From positions 310,001 to 374,000 of the forward strand of contig JAADJZ010000020.1 in NCBI GenBank assembly GCA_011032825.1: DNA of 64,000 nucleotides, written 5' to 3'. Each line of letters starts with the position of its first letter. Positions within the stretch are counted from its first letter, which is position 1. A model generated the notes under the pieces. The model did not search any database, had not been told where the DNA came from, and saw nothing but the letters and a program-made list of their open reading frames with translations. Origin of the DNA: Massariosphaeria phaeospora. Lineage: Eukaryota; Ascomycota; Dothideomycetes; Pleosporales. Position numbers and translations under genes: made by a program. Shown piece by piece: positions 1 to 8,414 of the stretch.

Positions 1-1
1 A

Positions 2-682
2 GGACCCAGTCGTAGTGTACGTATAATCAACCCCGCCGAAATTGTGAAACTTACCTATCACCATAGCTTTGACGGGGCCATGAGCAGTAAGCGACTTCCT
101 CACGAGTCCCGCATATTCAACCTCGAACTTACATTCGACGACCACCATCCCCATCTGCTCAAGACGCGAGAACAGGAGCCACCCGAGCACTTCCATTACT
201 TCCAAGACGAGTTCATCCAAGTACTGGAAGGGAGCGTCATTCACCCATTCGGCAAAGAGAGGCTGCTGCTGACTCCCGCGGATGGCGAGGTCTGCATTCC
301 TCCCTATGTCCGCAACAACTTGATTCCTGGCCCGCTCTCCGAAGACCAGAAGACTACAAGGTTCTTATTGAGTGGGCCTGCGGCGGATAGTAACTACATG
401 CTCGATCTCATCTTCTATGAGAACTACTATCGGTATCTGGATCAAGCGGTTTCTGGAAACGAGAGCATTGATCTGATACAGGTTTTGAGCGTAAGTTTTA
501 TAGTAATATAGACTACCTTTACCAAGCGCTGAGTGGTCGCATAGATGTTCGATGCAGGTGCCTCTGGCCTCTGTCTTCCATGGTGGATACCCTTCAACAT
601 GACGATCTCTCGTGTCTTGGGAATTGTAGTCGGACGTTGGTTGGGCGGTCTGCTGAGCTATCAGCCGTACTATAAGGAGTAG
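2..682 (+). CDS. Cupin-domain protein, 5' end not resolved, probable premature stop
   Basis: The reading frame is open to the left window edge. Exons are 2-490 and 545-682, split by a 54-bp intron (GTAAGT..ATAG) in phase 0. Seen: a conserved cupin-like barrel with EHFHYFQDEF, GSV and PADGEVCIPP segments (small-ligand or metal-binding beta barrel; the His residues could bind metal), then a hydrophobic C-terminus with GRWLGG. The codon at 44 is GTG and the first in-frame ATG is at 80, but family-like sequence (KLTYHHSFDG) lies upstream of that ATG, so the true start is probably in an exon outside the window. The TAG at 680-682 is followed in the same frame by 22 further sense codons that look coding (TTDWDVERERM..) up to a TAG at 749. 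From memory, relatives have Trp at that position, so TGG to TAG is likely. Substrate unknown. Confidence 0.6.
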
Positions 683-751
683 ACTACAGACTGGGATGTG
701 GAGAGAGAGCGCATGAGGCGATCGCTGTTCCAACGACGCTTTGCGGCGTAG

Positions 752-2292
752 TTGGACGCCTCGGCGATTTCAGCCAATTATGTTCTGTTTGCCATTTTTG
801 GACTCGCATGGCATCAGCTACCGCTCACTGAATGTGGAGCAAAGGGGGTTCCTGCTAGATAGTCTCATGGTCAACGTCATAGCGCTTTTATCAGCGTAAT
901 AGCTCCGGAGTAGATTGCATCCCGATCATTATAAGGTCACGAGGATATGGTATTGGGCAGCTCTATCTTCGTCCTTTTACTCACATATGTACTCTTAGTG
1001 AGTATATTGGCAATAAAGCACATGTTGTTAATGTAACAGACAATGTTTCCGGTCCACATATTTGATCACATTGACGCGGTGACAGATGGAGCCCGATCCG
1101 ACTTAGTGTTTCCGGCGGGTCCAGGCGCACCACATGACCCAACTGTGCACAATGCGGAGCTTCCATTTAGAAAAGTGTCGAGCATCTATAAACTTTCGTA
1201 TATTTTCCGCACGACCTGCTACACATTCATGTCCCTCCTCACGGTGCAACACGTTATGTTTACTCACTTGACCCTTCCCAAAGAACCTTGGAAAGTGTCG
1301 GATTTCTTTAGCTACATCTACTATTTTATTCCGTAGCCTTGTTGCGCGTTATATCCTCCTTATTTCCATGCACGTAGGAATGTATGACGACTTTACACTT
1401 ACCCCTCGGGTATACTGGATGCCAAAATACGGCCGAACCGCTCTTACATCGAGTTGACTTTAGAGAGTGTTTCCTGTCTTAGGCTCAATCTGCGTCCGCC
1501 ACCTGCCCTAGATATATCAAGTAAGCACTAGTATCACGGTCCAGTGTAGCATGCCAAGATATCTTACATCTACGCCCAAGCGCGGGCTTACCATAAGTGG
1601 ATAGCTATCTGGTTTCGTTCCCGATCACGCATGGGGATATGTAGCGGATATGCGTCTAGATTGGAAATCCGTAATAAGCCGGTCTTTCAATGTCTAGTTA
1701 GCTGGGGTGAACTATGTGAGACGGCTCCCCTTGAGCATTCTCGCAAACTTTTACCCCTGTGAGACGAAACACACCATGTCGGTAGTCAACACGCGAGAAC
1801 ACAGATTATTGGCAATACGGTAGCCAGATAGACATCCAACATGTGAAAGCATTCCCTATGATTCCAAACGTCCGTTAAGATCTACGGCAGTAGACGCCGA
1901 TATTCTCCGCCGAAGTTTCAGGCTCGGGTTATGTGTTACTAGAACCGATACCAACAAGGAGTCCGCGTAACAGAAACACGTAGACAGCCTAACACGGTCA
2001 AGGCTCTGCTACCAGATGTAAGCCGCCGCTTCTTGATCGTCTGTCGATTTCCTTAAATGAGGTATCGCTGAGAGATCAAACGTATGGTCACACTCGAAGT
2101 ACCTCCGTGGGTTTGCCCGTCTCTCGGACAAAGTAAGACGGTGCTCCAGCACCCCAGTGTATAAAAGACTTCAATTTACCCCCTCTTGGCTCACACTATC
2201 GATCTCGAATACTTCTTACCACACTCTCAAGATACATCATTAATAGCTTCTACTCTCTATTCTTCCCACGCCAACACGCAACGCTTATCACA
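752..2292. other. Degenerate gene-free stretch
   Basis: No reading frame longer than about 100 codons and none with domain-like sequence. It holds many TA steps and scattered stops on both strands and no visible tandem or inverted repeat. It may be a decayed, RIP-mutated repeat, but no parent copy is present in the window. A TATA-like ATAAAAGAC at about 2161 lies roughly 130 bp before the next gene and may belong to its promoter. Confidence 0.4.
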
Positions 2293-2852
2293 ATGAAACC
2301 GATCAGTCTTACTGCCGTCGTCCTGACTGCATTGCTGCAAGCCGTCAACGCCGATTTCAACCTTTATCGAGTCGGAATCGGTGGGGATGGCATCACCGGA
2401 AACTCTGAGGGTTGGCAAGTTTACCAGGATAACGCCGGCTGTGACAACGAGCTTGACTGGATCTGGAGAGAGAGTGACGATGTCAGCGGGGGCCAATATG
2501 GCGTCCGCTGTGAAGGGGATGGTTGTGAGCGCGGGAGCGACAGCAATCCTTCCGATATCGACCTTGTTGAGATGAACTTCGACAGCGACGAACATCACTG
2601 GAGTGAGTAGTCCCGTTCTGTTGACAATTTGCGTGATAAGAAATTGACTTTTGGTTGCGCCAATCAGCATTCTACAAGGATCGTGACGGTTCTCTGCATG
2701 ACCTTTCCGACAACCGAGTTGGGAGATGCCTTCCATCTTCTAACGAAGAGTTTTCTTGTGGTCTCTCGACAGGGAGGGTTGAGGGTGTTCGCAAGCTTCG
2801 TTGCGAGATCGAAGGCGTGTCCGCCAACGATATCAACGTGAGACCCGACTAG
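2293..2852 (+). CDS. Small secreted cysteine-containing protein, effector candidate
   Basis: Two exons, 2293-2602 and 2668-2852, with a 65-bp intron (GTGAGT..CAG, phase 1) give 164 aa. The first exon read alone stops a few codons into the intron; splicing joins HHW to FYKDRDGSL and restores the frame. Residues 1-20 form a signal peptide (basic Lys, hydrophobic core, VNA before the mature DFNLYRVGIGG). The mature chain is acidic (GDG, SDD, DSDEHH) and has six cysteines, enough for three disulphides, with no transmembrane or GPI-like tail. Start chosen as the first ATG, after a pyrimidine-rich leader. No enzyme motif is visible; size, secretion and cysteines fit the broad class of fungal small secreted proteins or effectors. 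Function is inference only. Confidence 0.7.
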
Positions 2853-3635
2853 AGGAGATCCCCAAATTTGCACCGAGCCGTTGCAGCAGCAAATGGTCCG
2901 GCGATTCAAAGAACTTGGTATTTCCAATCCTCGCCTTTTTATCTTTCGTTCTTCGCTCCACCCTCGACAAGCGATATCGGAAGAGCAATGTTCGATTTAA
3001 ACTGAGGGTCACGAGCGTGACGGGAGCTTTTACATACCAGTACACTTTTTGTCGATTGAGTTCGCTAGCTACTTCACTCCTTAGATATCCAAAGCTTGAT
3101 ACTGTGCGCATCCACACATGATTGAATTATATTGCGAATAACGAAAGCACTGTTGGCAGATTGAGACAAATGTTCTTGCTTTTCGAATGACTGTCTACGG
3201 CATCCTCTGGACGATATACGGTATTTCAATCCATACCAAAAAGTTTGATTGAGGTAATTGCACAGCTATATCGTACCTTCCTGGTTATACTTAGTCAAGT
3301 TGGAGCGGTAGTGTAACACAGATGGTAACCGGGACAACGCTTTCGCGTATCGCTGCACGCTTTCACTGGTTGCGCGTATGTTGCGCTTGGTGGTTTTGCG
3401 TAGTCAACATAGTCAGCAATGCCTGGACAACTCAAAGTAACTAATCAAACGCCATTTAATTCATCCGCTCCCAGCAATAGCATCACCGCTACCGCTACCA
3501 CCACCACTATCCCCATTCATTCAATATGTCCTCCCAACAACTCCAAACTGGTCCCTCATGGTCCTTCACTAACGTCGGCGGACACCAGCAACTTCGAATA
3601 CATCTACCAGCCAGACGCGTGCACCTCCGACTGAC
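2853..3635. other. Intergenic region
   Basis: No convincing gene. A 71-codon open frame at 3419-3634 (Thr-rich) and an ATG frame from 3526 run just before the next gene and could be upstream exons of it, but I found no splice pair that joins them cleanly. Confidence 0.3.
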
Positions 3636-4199
3636 ATGACGACAACATTGAGCCCGAACGTTCTAGTTGCATCCGCCGGCTCCCTCATCTCCAACTACCC
3701 CGATGCTGGTATTCCGGCCAATATCAAAACTCTGTGCATTTTCATCGATCCATTCGAGTTCCCTTTCACATGGCTCGAGGCTCTGCTTCGCCGAAAAGCT
3801 GGCGGCAACTTCATGGCTCTCCATCGTGTCCACGTCATGATTCGCTCCAACATCCGACAATTCTTACACGACCTTCACGATGCAGATGCAGATGTGGACC
3901 ACCCTCTCCGAGGTGTCAAGAGGGTACTTTCCCGGTTGGACATTGGATGGACAGAGTTGGAGTACTACTTCGTGCGGCGTTGGGTTAACAACATTGAGGA
4001 AGATGATACGAAGAACTATCGAGAAATAGATCTACTAGAGGTTTTTGAACGACTTGAGATTGACAGGGAAGTTCCTTCTGATCTTATAGGCGAGAGCTGG
4101 GTTGACGACGCTTTGAGCTCTGGGACGCAGCCAGGCGGTGGTAACTCTGCGGTGTTATTTCCGGGATCGGGCGACATGCTCGACGACGAGCTATTGTAG
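3636..4199 (+). CDS. Hypothetical protein
   Basis: A 187-aa open frame with balanced composition. It contains a hydrophobic N-terminal part (TLCIFIDPFEFPFTWLEALL), a His/Arg-rich helix-like middle (ALHRVHVMIRSNIRQFLHDL), an acidic centre and a low-complexity end (SGTQPGGGNSAVLFPG). I do not recognise the family. The residue pattern FIDPFEFPF and the amphipathic segments argue that it is coding. The true 5' end may include sequence upstream of 3636, because the frame begins only 36 bp after a proline/arginine-rich ATG frame. No signal peptide or membrane segment is clear. Confidence 0.45.
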   Translation: MTTTLSPNVLVASAGSLISNYPDAGIPANIKTLCIFIDPFEFPFTWLEALLRRKAGGNFMALHRVHVMIRSNIRQFLHDLHDADADVDHPLRGVKRVLSRLDIGWTELEYYFVRRWVNNIEEDDTKNYREIDLLEVFERLEIDREVPSDLIGESWVDDALSSGTQPGGGNSAVLFPGSGDMLDDELL

Positions 4200-4645
4200 T
4201 CGAACAGCATATCTGCGGAGATGTTTGCATCACAGCTTGAAGGGATCCGGTGAAATGTGGAAATGTTTATAGGCGAGAGCGGCAAACCTACATTTGACCT
4301 CTGAATGCCGCACATGAGCGAGATATCAAGGTTCGGCTCCAGAATCACAATGCCTTAATCGAACTACTGTACCACCTCAATTTTGAATATATTAGCTCAG
4401 GAACTTAGCAATTCTAGCTGGGGATGACTAGCTTGAGGTAAACCCCGTCAGGTGCCAAGACCGGGCGGTGACACTTAGGCCCACTCACCCGTAACCCCGG
4501 ACAACTCTTCGAAAGCTCGGGCGTAACCGCTCTCTCTCACACACACACACTTATCAACCCACAATCCCAATATTCTCTCAACACTCAACACTCAACACCA
4601 CAAGCCACAAAATACTGCACCCGATACCAAAAGCAATCACCGACC
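4200..4645. other. Intergenic region with (CA)n and CAACACT repeats
   Basis: Holds the leader of the downstream F-box gene: a TCTCTCTC/ACACACACAC run at about 4531-4550 and CTCAACACT repeats near 4576-4600, typical of fungal 5' leaders. No gene seen. Confidence 0.5.
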
Positions 4646-5179
4646 ATGGCGGCGGCCACACAGGCCTCCACTCTGGTCACCGCCCCGAATGAACTACTCC
4701 TCAAAATTGCGCTCATGCTCGAGGCCGACGATATCTGCAATCTTTCACTCACCTGTCGCGGCTTGCGCGAGGTCACTCGAGAAGCGTTGGTGTGTAATGG
4801 TGCCGTCTCACCGGGGAACATCTGGAAGTTTGTCAAGATACTGGACAAATATCCCGATCTAGCCCTCAAGGTTTCGTGCCTCCGGTTCACATCACCAAAA
4901 GGACAGATCCGGGTCCCCGGTTGCGCGCCTCAGTTCAATGAAGAAGAAGTGGCCCATTTCAGTAGCATCATCCGAAAGGGCTGTGACGGAAGAAAGCGTT
5001 CGGGCGCCCGCTTGGAAATCATACTGTACCACTCTAGCTCTGTGAGAGCTGGGAATTGCGTGAAGACGAGTTGGTCCACGGTGAGGATCGTGACTAGTGG
5101 TGGGGAAGGGTCTATCTTCAGAGACACAAGACGTTGCACGACAGGCTCCAGAACAGTTGCCAGGTACCGATGGCGCTGA
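4646..5179 (+). pseudogene. F-box protein gene, 3'-truncated
   Basis: ATG in good context (CGACCATGGCG). Residues 14-55 form an F-box (APNELLLKIALML, then NLSLTCRGLREVTREAL), the Skp1-binding motif of SCF ubiquitin ligases. The following helices (NIWKFVKILDKYPDLALKV) resemble those in the F-box protein at 31184-32821. Coding character continues to about residue 113 (FNEEEVAHFSSIIRKG, about 4985). Beyond this, the frame to 5179 is simply the antisense of the F-box gene on the other strand and is not like any F-box C-terminus. The usual 400-550 residue length is therefore missing. The gene appears cut and joined tail to tail with its neighbour; if expressed it would be an F-box with a meaningless tail. 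Confidence 0.6.
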
Positions 5180-5781
5180 TAGTGACTGGATTCTGGATTG
5201 TTGGCGCCGTCCCAGAAGCTGTTGAGGGCGAGAGCGAGTAGTTTAGGAAGTTTCAATGTCTTCAGCGCCGGGGTGATGGCGAGGAGAATTGCGAAAGACG
5301 CGAGAATATAGCCAATGTCGACGGATTGAAGTTGGCAATTCCAGGCTTCTTTCGCGGCGTCCGGGACGTTCATCACACGACAGCACTCGGCGCTTGCGGT
5401 TTGCAATTCTGCCAAGAACGGTATCGGCGTCTCAAAGCCAAATCCCCGTTCTTGAATGTGAAGTTCCTGAACATGCGCTCTATACTCGGGTTGTCGGATT
5501 AGACGAAGGGCCATATGCGGAGTATCCTCCAGAGCAAACGAAGGAGTTCGCCATAACTCGTCTTGCGCAATACGATGCAGGCGGTGGTTGGTGAGGGCGA
5601 GATTGCAGAGAGTTGGCTGACGGACTGGTGCCTCAAGGTACGACGCAATATTGAGGAGTATTTCGTCGGGAAGGTCAAATATGGTGGACTTGTGGATAGT
5701 AGGCTGGTTGTTTATCTCGAGAGTGGATAGTGCTGTGTTCAACTCAGAGAATTGACCGGAATTATTGTCGACGCTATCCAT
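4930..5781 (-). CDS. F-box domain protein, probably truncated at the C-terminus
   Basis: Read from ATG at 5781 (MDSVDNNSG) the protein is 283 aa; an in-frame ATG at 5985 would add 68 Ser/Thr-rich residues and cannot be excluded. The F-box is at about residues 33-75 (IFDLPDEILLNIASYLEAP, then LCNLALTNHRLHRIAQDELW). It is followed by helical, leucine-rich sequence of the kind that recruits substrate (FAILLAITPALKTLKLPKLL). SCF adaptor role inferred from the F-box. The last residues (after about PERFLPSQPF) overlap the coding part of the plus-strand F-box gene, so the C-terminus is probably not original. Confidence 0.65.
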   Translation of the reverse strand: MDSVDNNSGQFSELNTALSTLEINNQPTIHKSTIFDLPDEILLNIASYLEAPVRQPTLCNLALTNHRLHRIAQDELWRTPSFALEDTPHMALRLIRQPEYRAHVQELHIQERGFGFETPIPFLAELQTASAECCRVMNVPDAAKEAWNCQLQSVDIGYILASFAILLAITPALKTLKLPKLLALALNSFWDGANNPESSHYQRHRYLATVLEPVVQRLVSLKIDPSPPLVTILTVDQLVFTQFPALTELEWYSMISKRAPERFLPSQPFRMMLLKWATSSSLN

Positions 5782-5961
5782 AGCTGAGGTTGTTTCTGTC
5801 GAGGTGCTTGTGTTCGAGGTAGGTGGGTATTTTATCGAAGGACTTAAGTAGGATCGAGGGAAAGTTTCCGTTGCTGAGGTGGTGACATAGCGTACAGCGC
5901 TAACAGGCGCTATACCTAATCGGCAGGCTAGCGCGCATGAGAGGGTCTGTACTGCTGCTTC

Positions 5962-5969
5962 TGACGTCA
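5962..5969. promoter_or_regulatory. TGACGTCA palindrome (CRE/ATF-type site)
   Basis: A perfect 8-bp CRE palindrome about 180 bp upstream of the preferred start of the minus-strand F-box gene (inside the longer alternative open frame). bZIP factors of the ATF/CREB class bind this sequence; function here is inference. Confidence 0.3.
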
Positions 5970-6174
5970 GAGAAAGTTTTCGCAAAGCTCAAACTTGCTG
6001 CGGAGAGCCTTATTTGTTTTTAGCGTGGGCTGAGTAGGTGTTCGTTTTGTGGAGCCTCTTAGAACTATAGTTTATTAAGATAACTCCTATACCGGTAAGA
6101 CCTTCGCTTCTTTTATCCTCCTCATCTCTTCACACACACACACCAAAAATCTCTCTCCATCATCATGCCTGCAC

Positions 6175-6317
6175 CCGACGGAACACCCGGTTTATTAGTC
6201 GTGTGTCAATGCTGCCTATTAAGGTAAAGATTGTTTCTTTAACACAGCTTTAATTAGATCTCTACTATGTTTCGTAGAGGCATTAATACGAGTAATAAAC
6301 CTAGGGTGTTCCGTCGG
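6175..6317. mobile_element. MITE-like inverted-repeat element, 143 bp
   Basis: Arms 6175-6202 and 6288-6317 are near-perfect inverted repeats. Both begin CCGACGGAACACCC reading inward, then GGTTTATTA and TCGT, with one 2-nt gap and one mismatch. Similarity weakens but continues inward (CAATGCTGCC against TAATGCCTC). There is no coding capacity in between. No clear target-site duplication at the edges, so the class is not assigned. Confidence 0.6.
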
Positions 6318-8414
6318 ACGTGGTAACCAGCAGTACTACTCGCAGCACCTACTTGGTATCACTCTTTCCAATTTCGCCCACGCGAAGATGATCACTACCC
6401 TCACCATCACTGCACCATCACCGTCACCATCATTTCCGCAAGATTGGAATCCGAGCCCCCCACAACGCGACGGCCCCAAACCACCACCCACATACCCCAC
6501 TATTTCCATAATTACTACAATCCCCATACCGGAAACCAACCCAAATCTCTTTACCCCTCTCTCCCGCCCGACTAGACAGACCGCACACCATAGCACAGTG
6601 TCCTTGTGGCTTTTAATACGGACTCTACAGCCGGGAAAGGACACAGACGGTTTCCTTTCCAAGAGCCGTCGGGATCTTTATACATTTTCCTTCCCAGCTC
6701 GACGACGACGACATCGGTCTTCGTCATCTCCTATCCAATTTCCTCTTTCGCAAACAGTCGGCTTCATGGACACATTTTCGATCTTTTTGACAGATGATAT
6801 ACTCTCTCTCTTGCTCCACACACGCACACATTTTCCCTAATGCGTTCAATTTATTCCCAACCCCCAGACCTTAACTCCACATTTTGTAGGTCTCCGTCAT
6901 TTTTATAAACCTCCGTCCCAGCAGACCGCACACCATTGAATTTTCGTTCGTCCGATTTTAGTGAGCCAACTCTACCCCACCGACTACGGTGCGAGAAAGA
7001 AGATGTCATTCCCAGCAGCAGGAGGGGTCTTTATACTTACTACACCCCCGCCCGCCCCACGATCACTCACCACCATTAAACACTCTAGCTCAGCTCCATC
7101 ATCTTTCGCGCGCTGTGTTGTCCACCATCACCTTAATAGCATGCCCAATCTATCCCCGTCATTCTCATTAAGCACTACGCCGTAAAGACACCACATAAGC
7201 CCCCGTCCATGTTTTTCCAATCCCCAAATCTCTCCACGAAATGAAACATTCATCCATTTATACACAGCGGTATCAACGCACACAATCTCCCCATCGACAT
7301 CTTTCAACCCCCCAAATATCCCCTCAACTGCCCATCCATCCATTTCTAGAACCAGCAACGATTCTCCAGCATAGTAGTCTTCAAGCAAATGTTCTACAAT
7401 CTCGGTCCATGGGCCAGCTCCCCTCTCCATTTTATCTTCCTCGGTACCCGCGTGCGCGACCACCCCATCGGCGTGAACGGAATCGATTTTATTTTGTAGG
7501 AAAATAGATCGAAGGATGGTAATGAAGAAGAGAAGAGTAGGTAAGGAAGAGGGGACTTATATATCTGTGTGTGTGCCGGCCGGTGACCGCACAAATCACA
7601 AGCCATAGTACAGCATACCTACAACCCCTCTCTTTTCTTCATCTAGCTGCATACTCCAACTCCCCACCTCCCCACCTCCCCTGCGGTCGCCTCCTTCCCT
7701 CCCGCCCGTCCCTGCGCAAAACACACTAGCCGTGCCAAGCTTTTCCAACGCCAGGTCCCTTCCCCTGGCGCACAAATCAAAGCAGCAAAATCATCCATAC
7801 ACCACCCCACTCACAATCACAAGCACGCACCAAACCATGCGGCCGGCATACCAGCCAAACCAGTCAAACGCCGCGGACAACGTGAACGCACTGCTGGATT
7901 TCAGCCCGTTGATAGATGGAGACGAACAAGAAGTTCCAGGACCAGTTTGATGGAAGGCGACGAACGATGCCCGTGGCAAAGGCACGGTTGTAGAGCGGCG
8001 TGGGTGAGTTCAGCGGAGTAGACGAATGGATGGGACAGGGTTTTGATTCAATCACTTAGTCAATCGGATTAGAGTCGTGCAGTCATTCAATTGCTCGCTG
8101 GGGGAGTAGACTAGGCCATGCATGGATAGTTGCAACGAATAAAAATTCCTAACAAGTTCGGCAGAAGCACTAACAACTCCATGCATGTACAAAGTCTCTC
8201 TAAGTAACTAACCTACAAAGAAGCTAACCTAACCCACCAGATACGTTTTCTACCCCTCCCTCTCAAACCTCCACATTGGGCTAAACTAGATACACCAACT
8301 GCCGCGAAAAAAAAAAGCCCACCAGAACAAGGCTCGACTCCAGCCAGAGCCTCCAACTACCCCAGACCAAAAAAGTCAAACACTGCTATGCATACAACCT
8401 CACACGCCGCCACA
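6318..8414. other. Long pyrimidine-rich gap without a supported gene
   Basis: Strongly C/T- and A/C-biased plus strand with open frames (for example 6388-6840, 7732-7950) that are Pro/Ser/Thr/His-rich and look like by-products of composition. A 14-bp motif AGACCGCACACCAT occurs twice (about 6580 and 6921). The part from about 8060 to 8414 is presumably the 3' untranslated region of acetyl-CoA carboxylase. Confidence 0.4.

Noticed and set aside
3403..3420. 17-bp match CAACATAGTCAGCAATG shared with about 63951-63967
   Set aside because: Length is near what chance allows in 64 kb and surrounding similarity is weak.
5986..6060. CRE sites as evidence of co-regulation of F-box and carrier genes
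   Set aside because: Two 8-bp palindromes in 64 kb are weak evidence; listed only as low-confidence sites.
6388..6840. 150-codon Pro/Ser/Thr-rich plus frame
   Set aside because: Explained by pyrimidine-rich composition; no start context, domain or splice partner.
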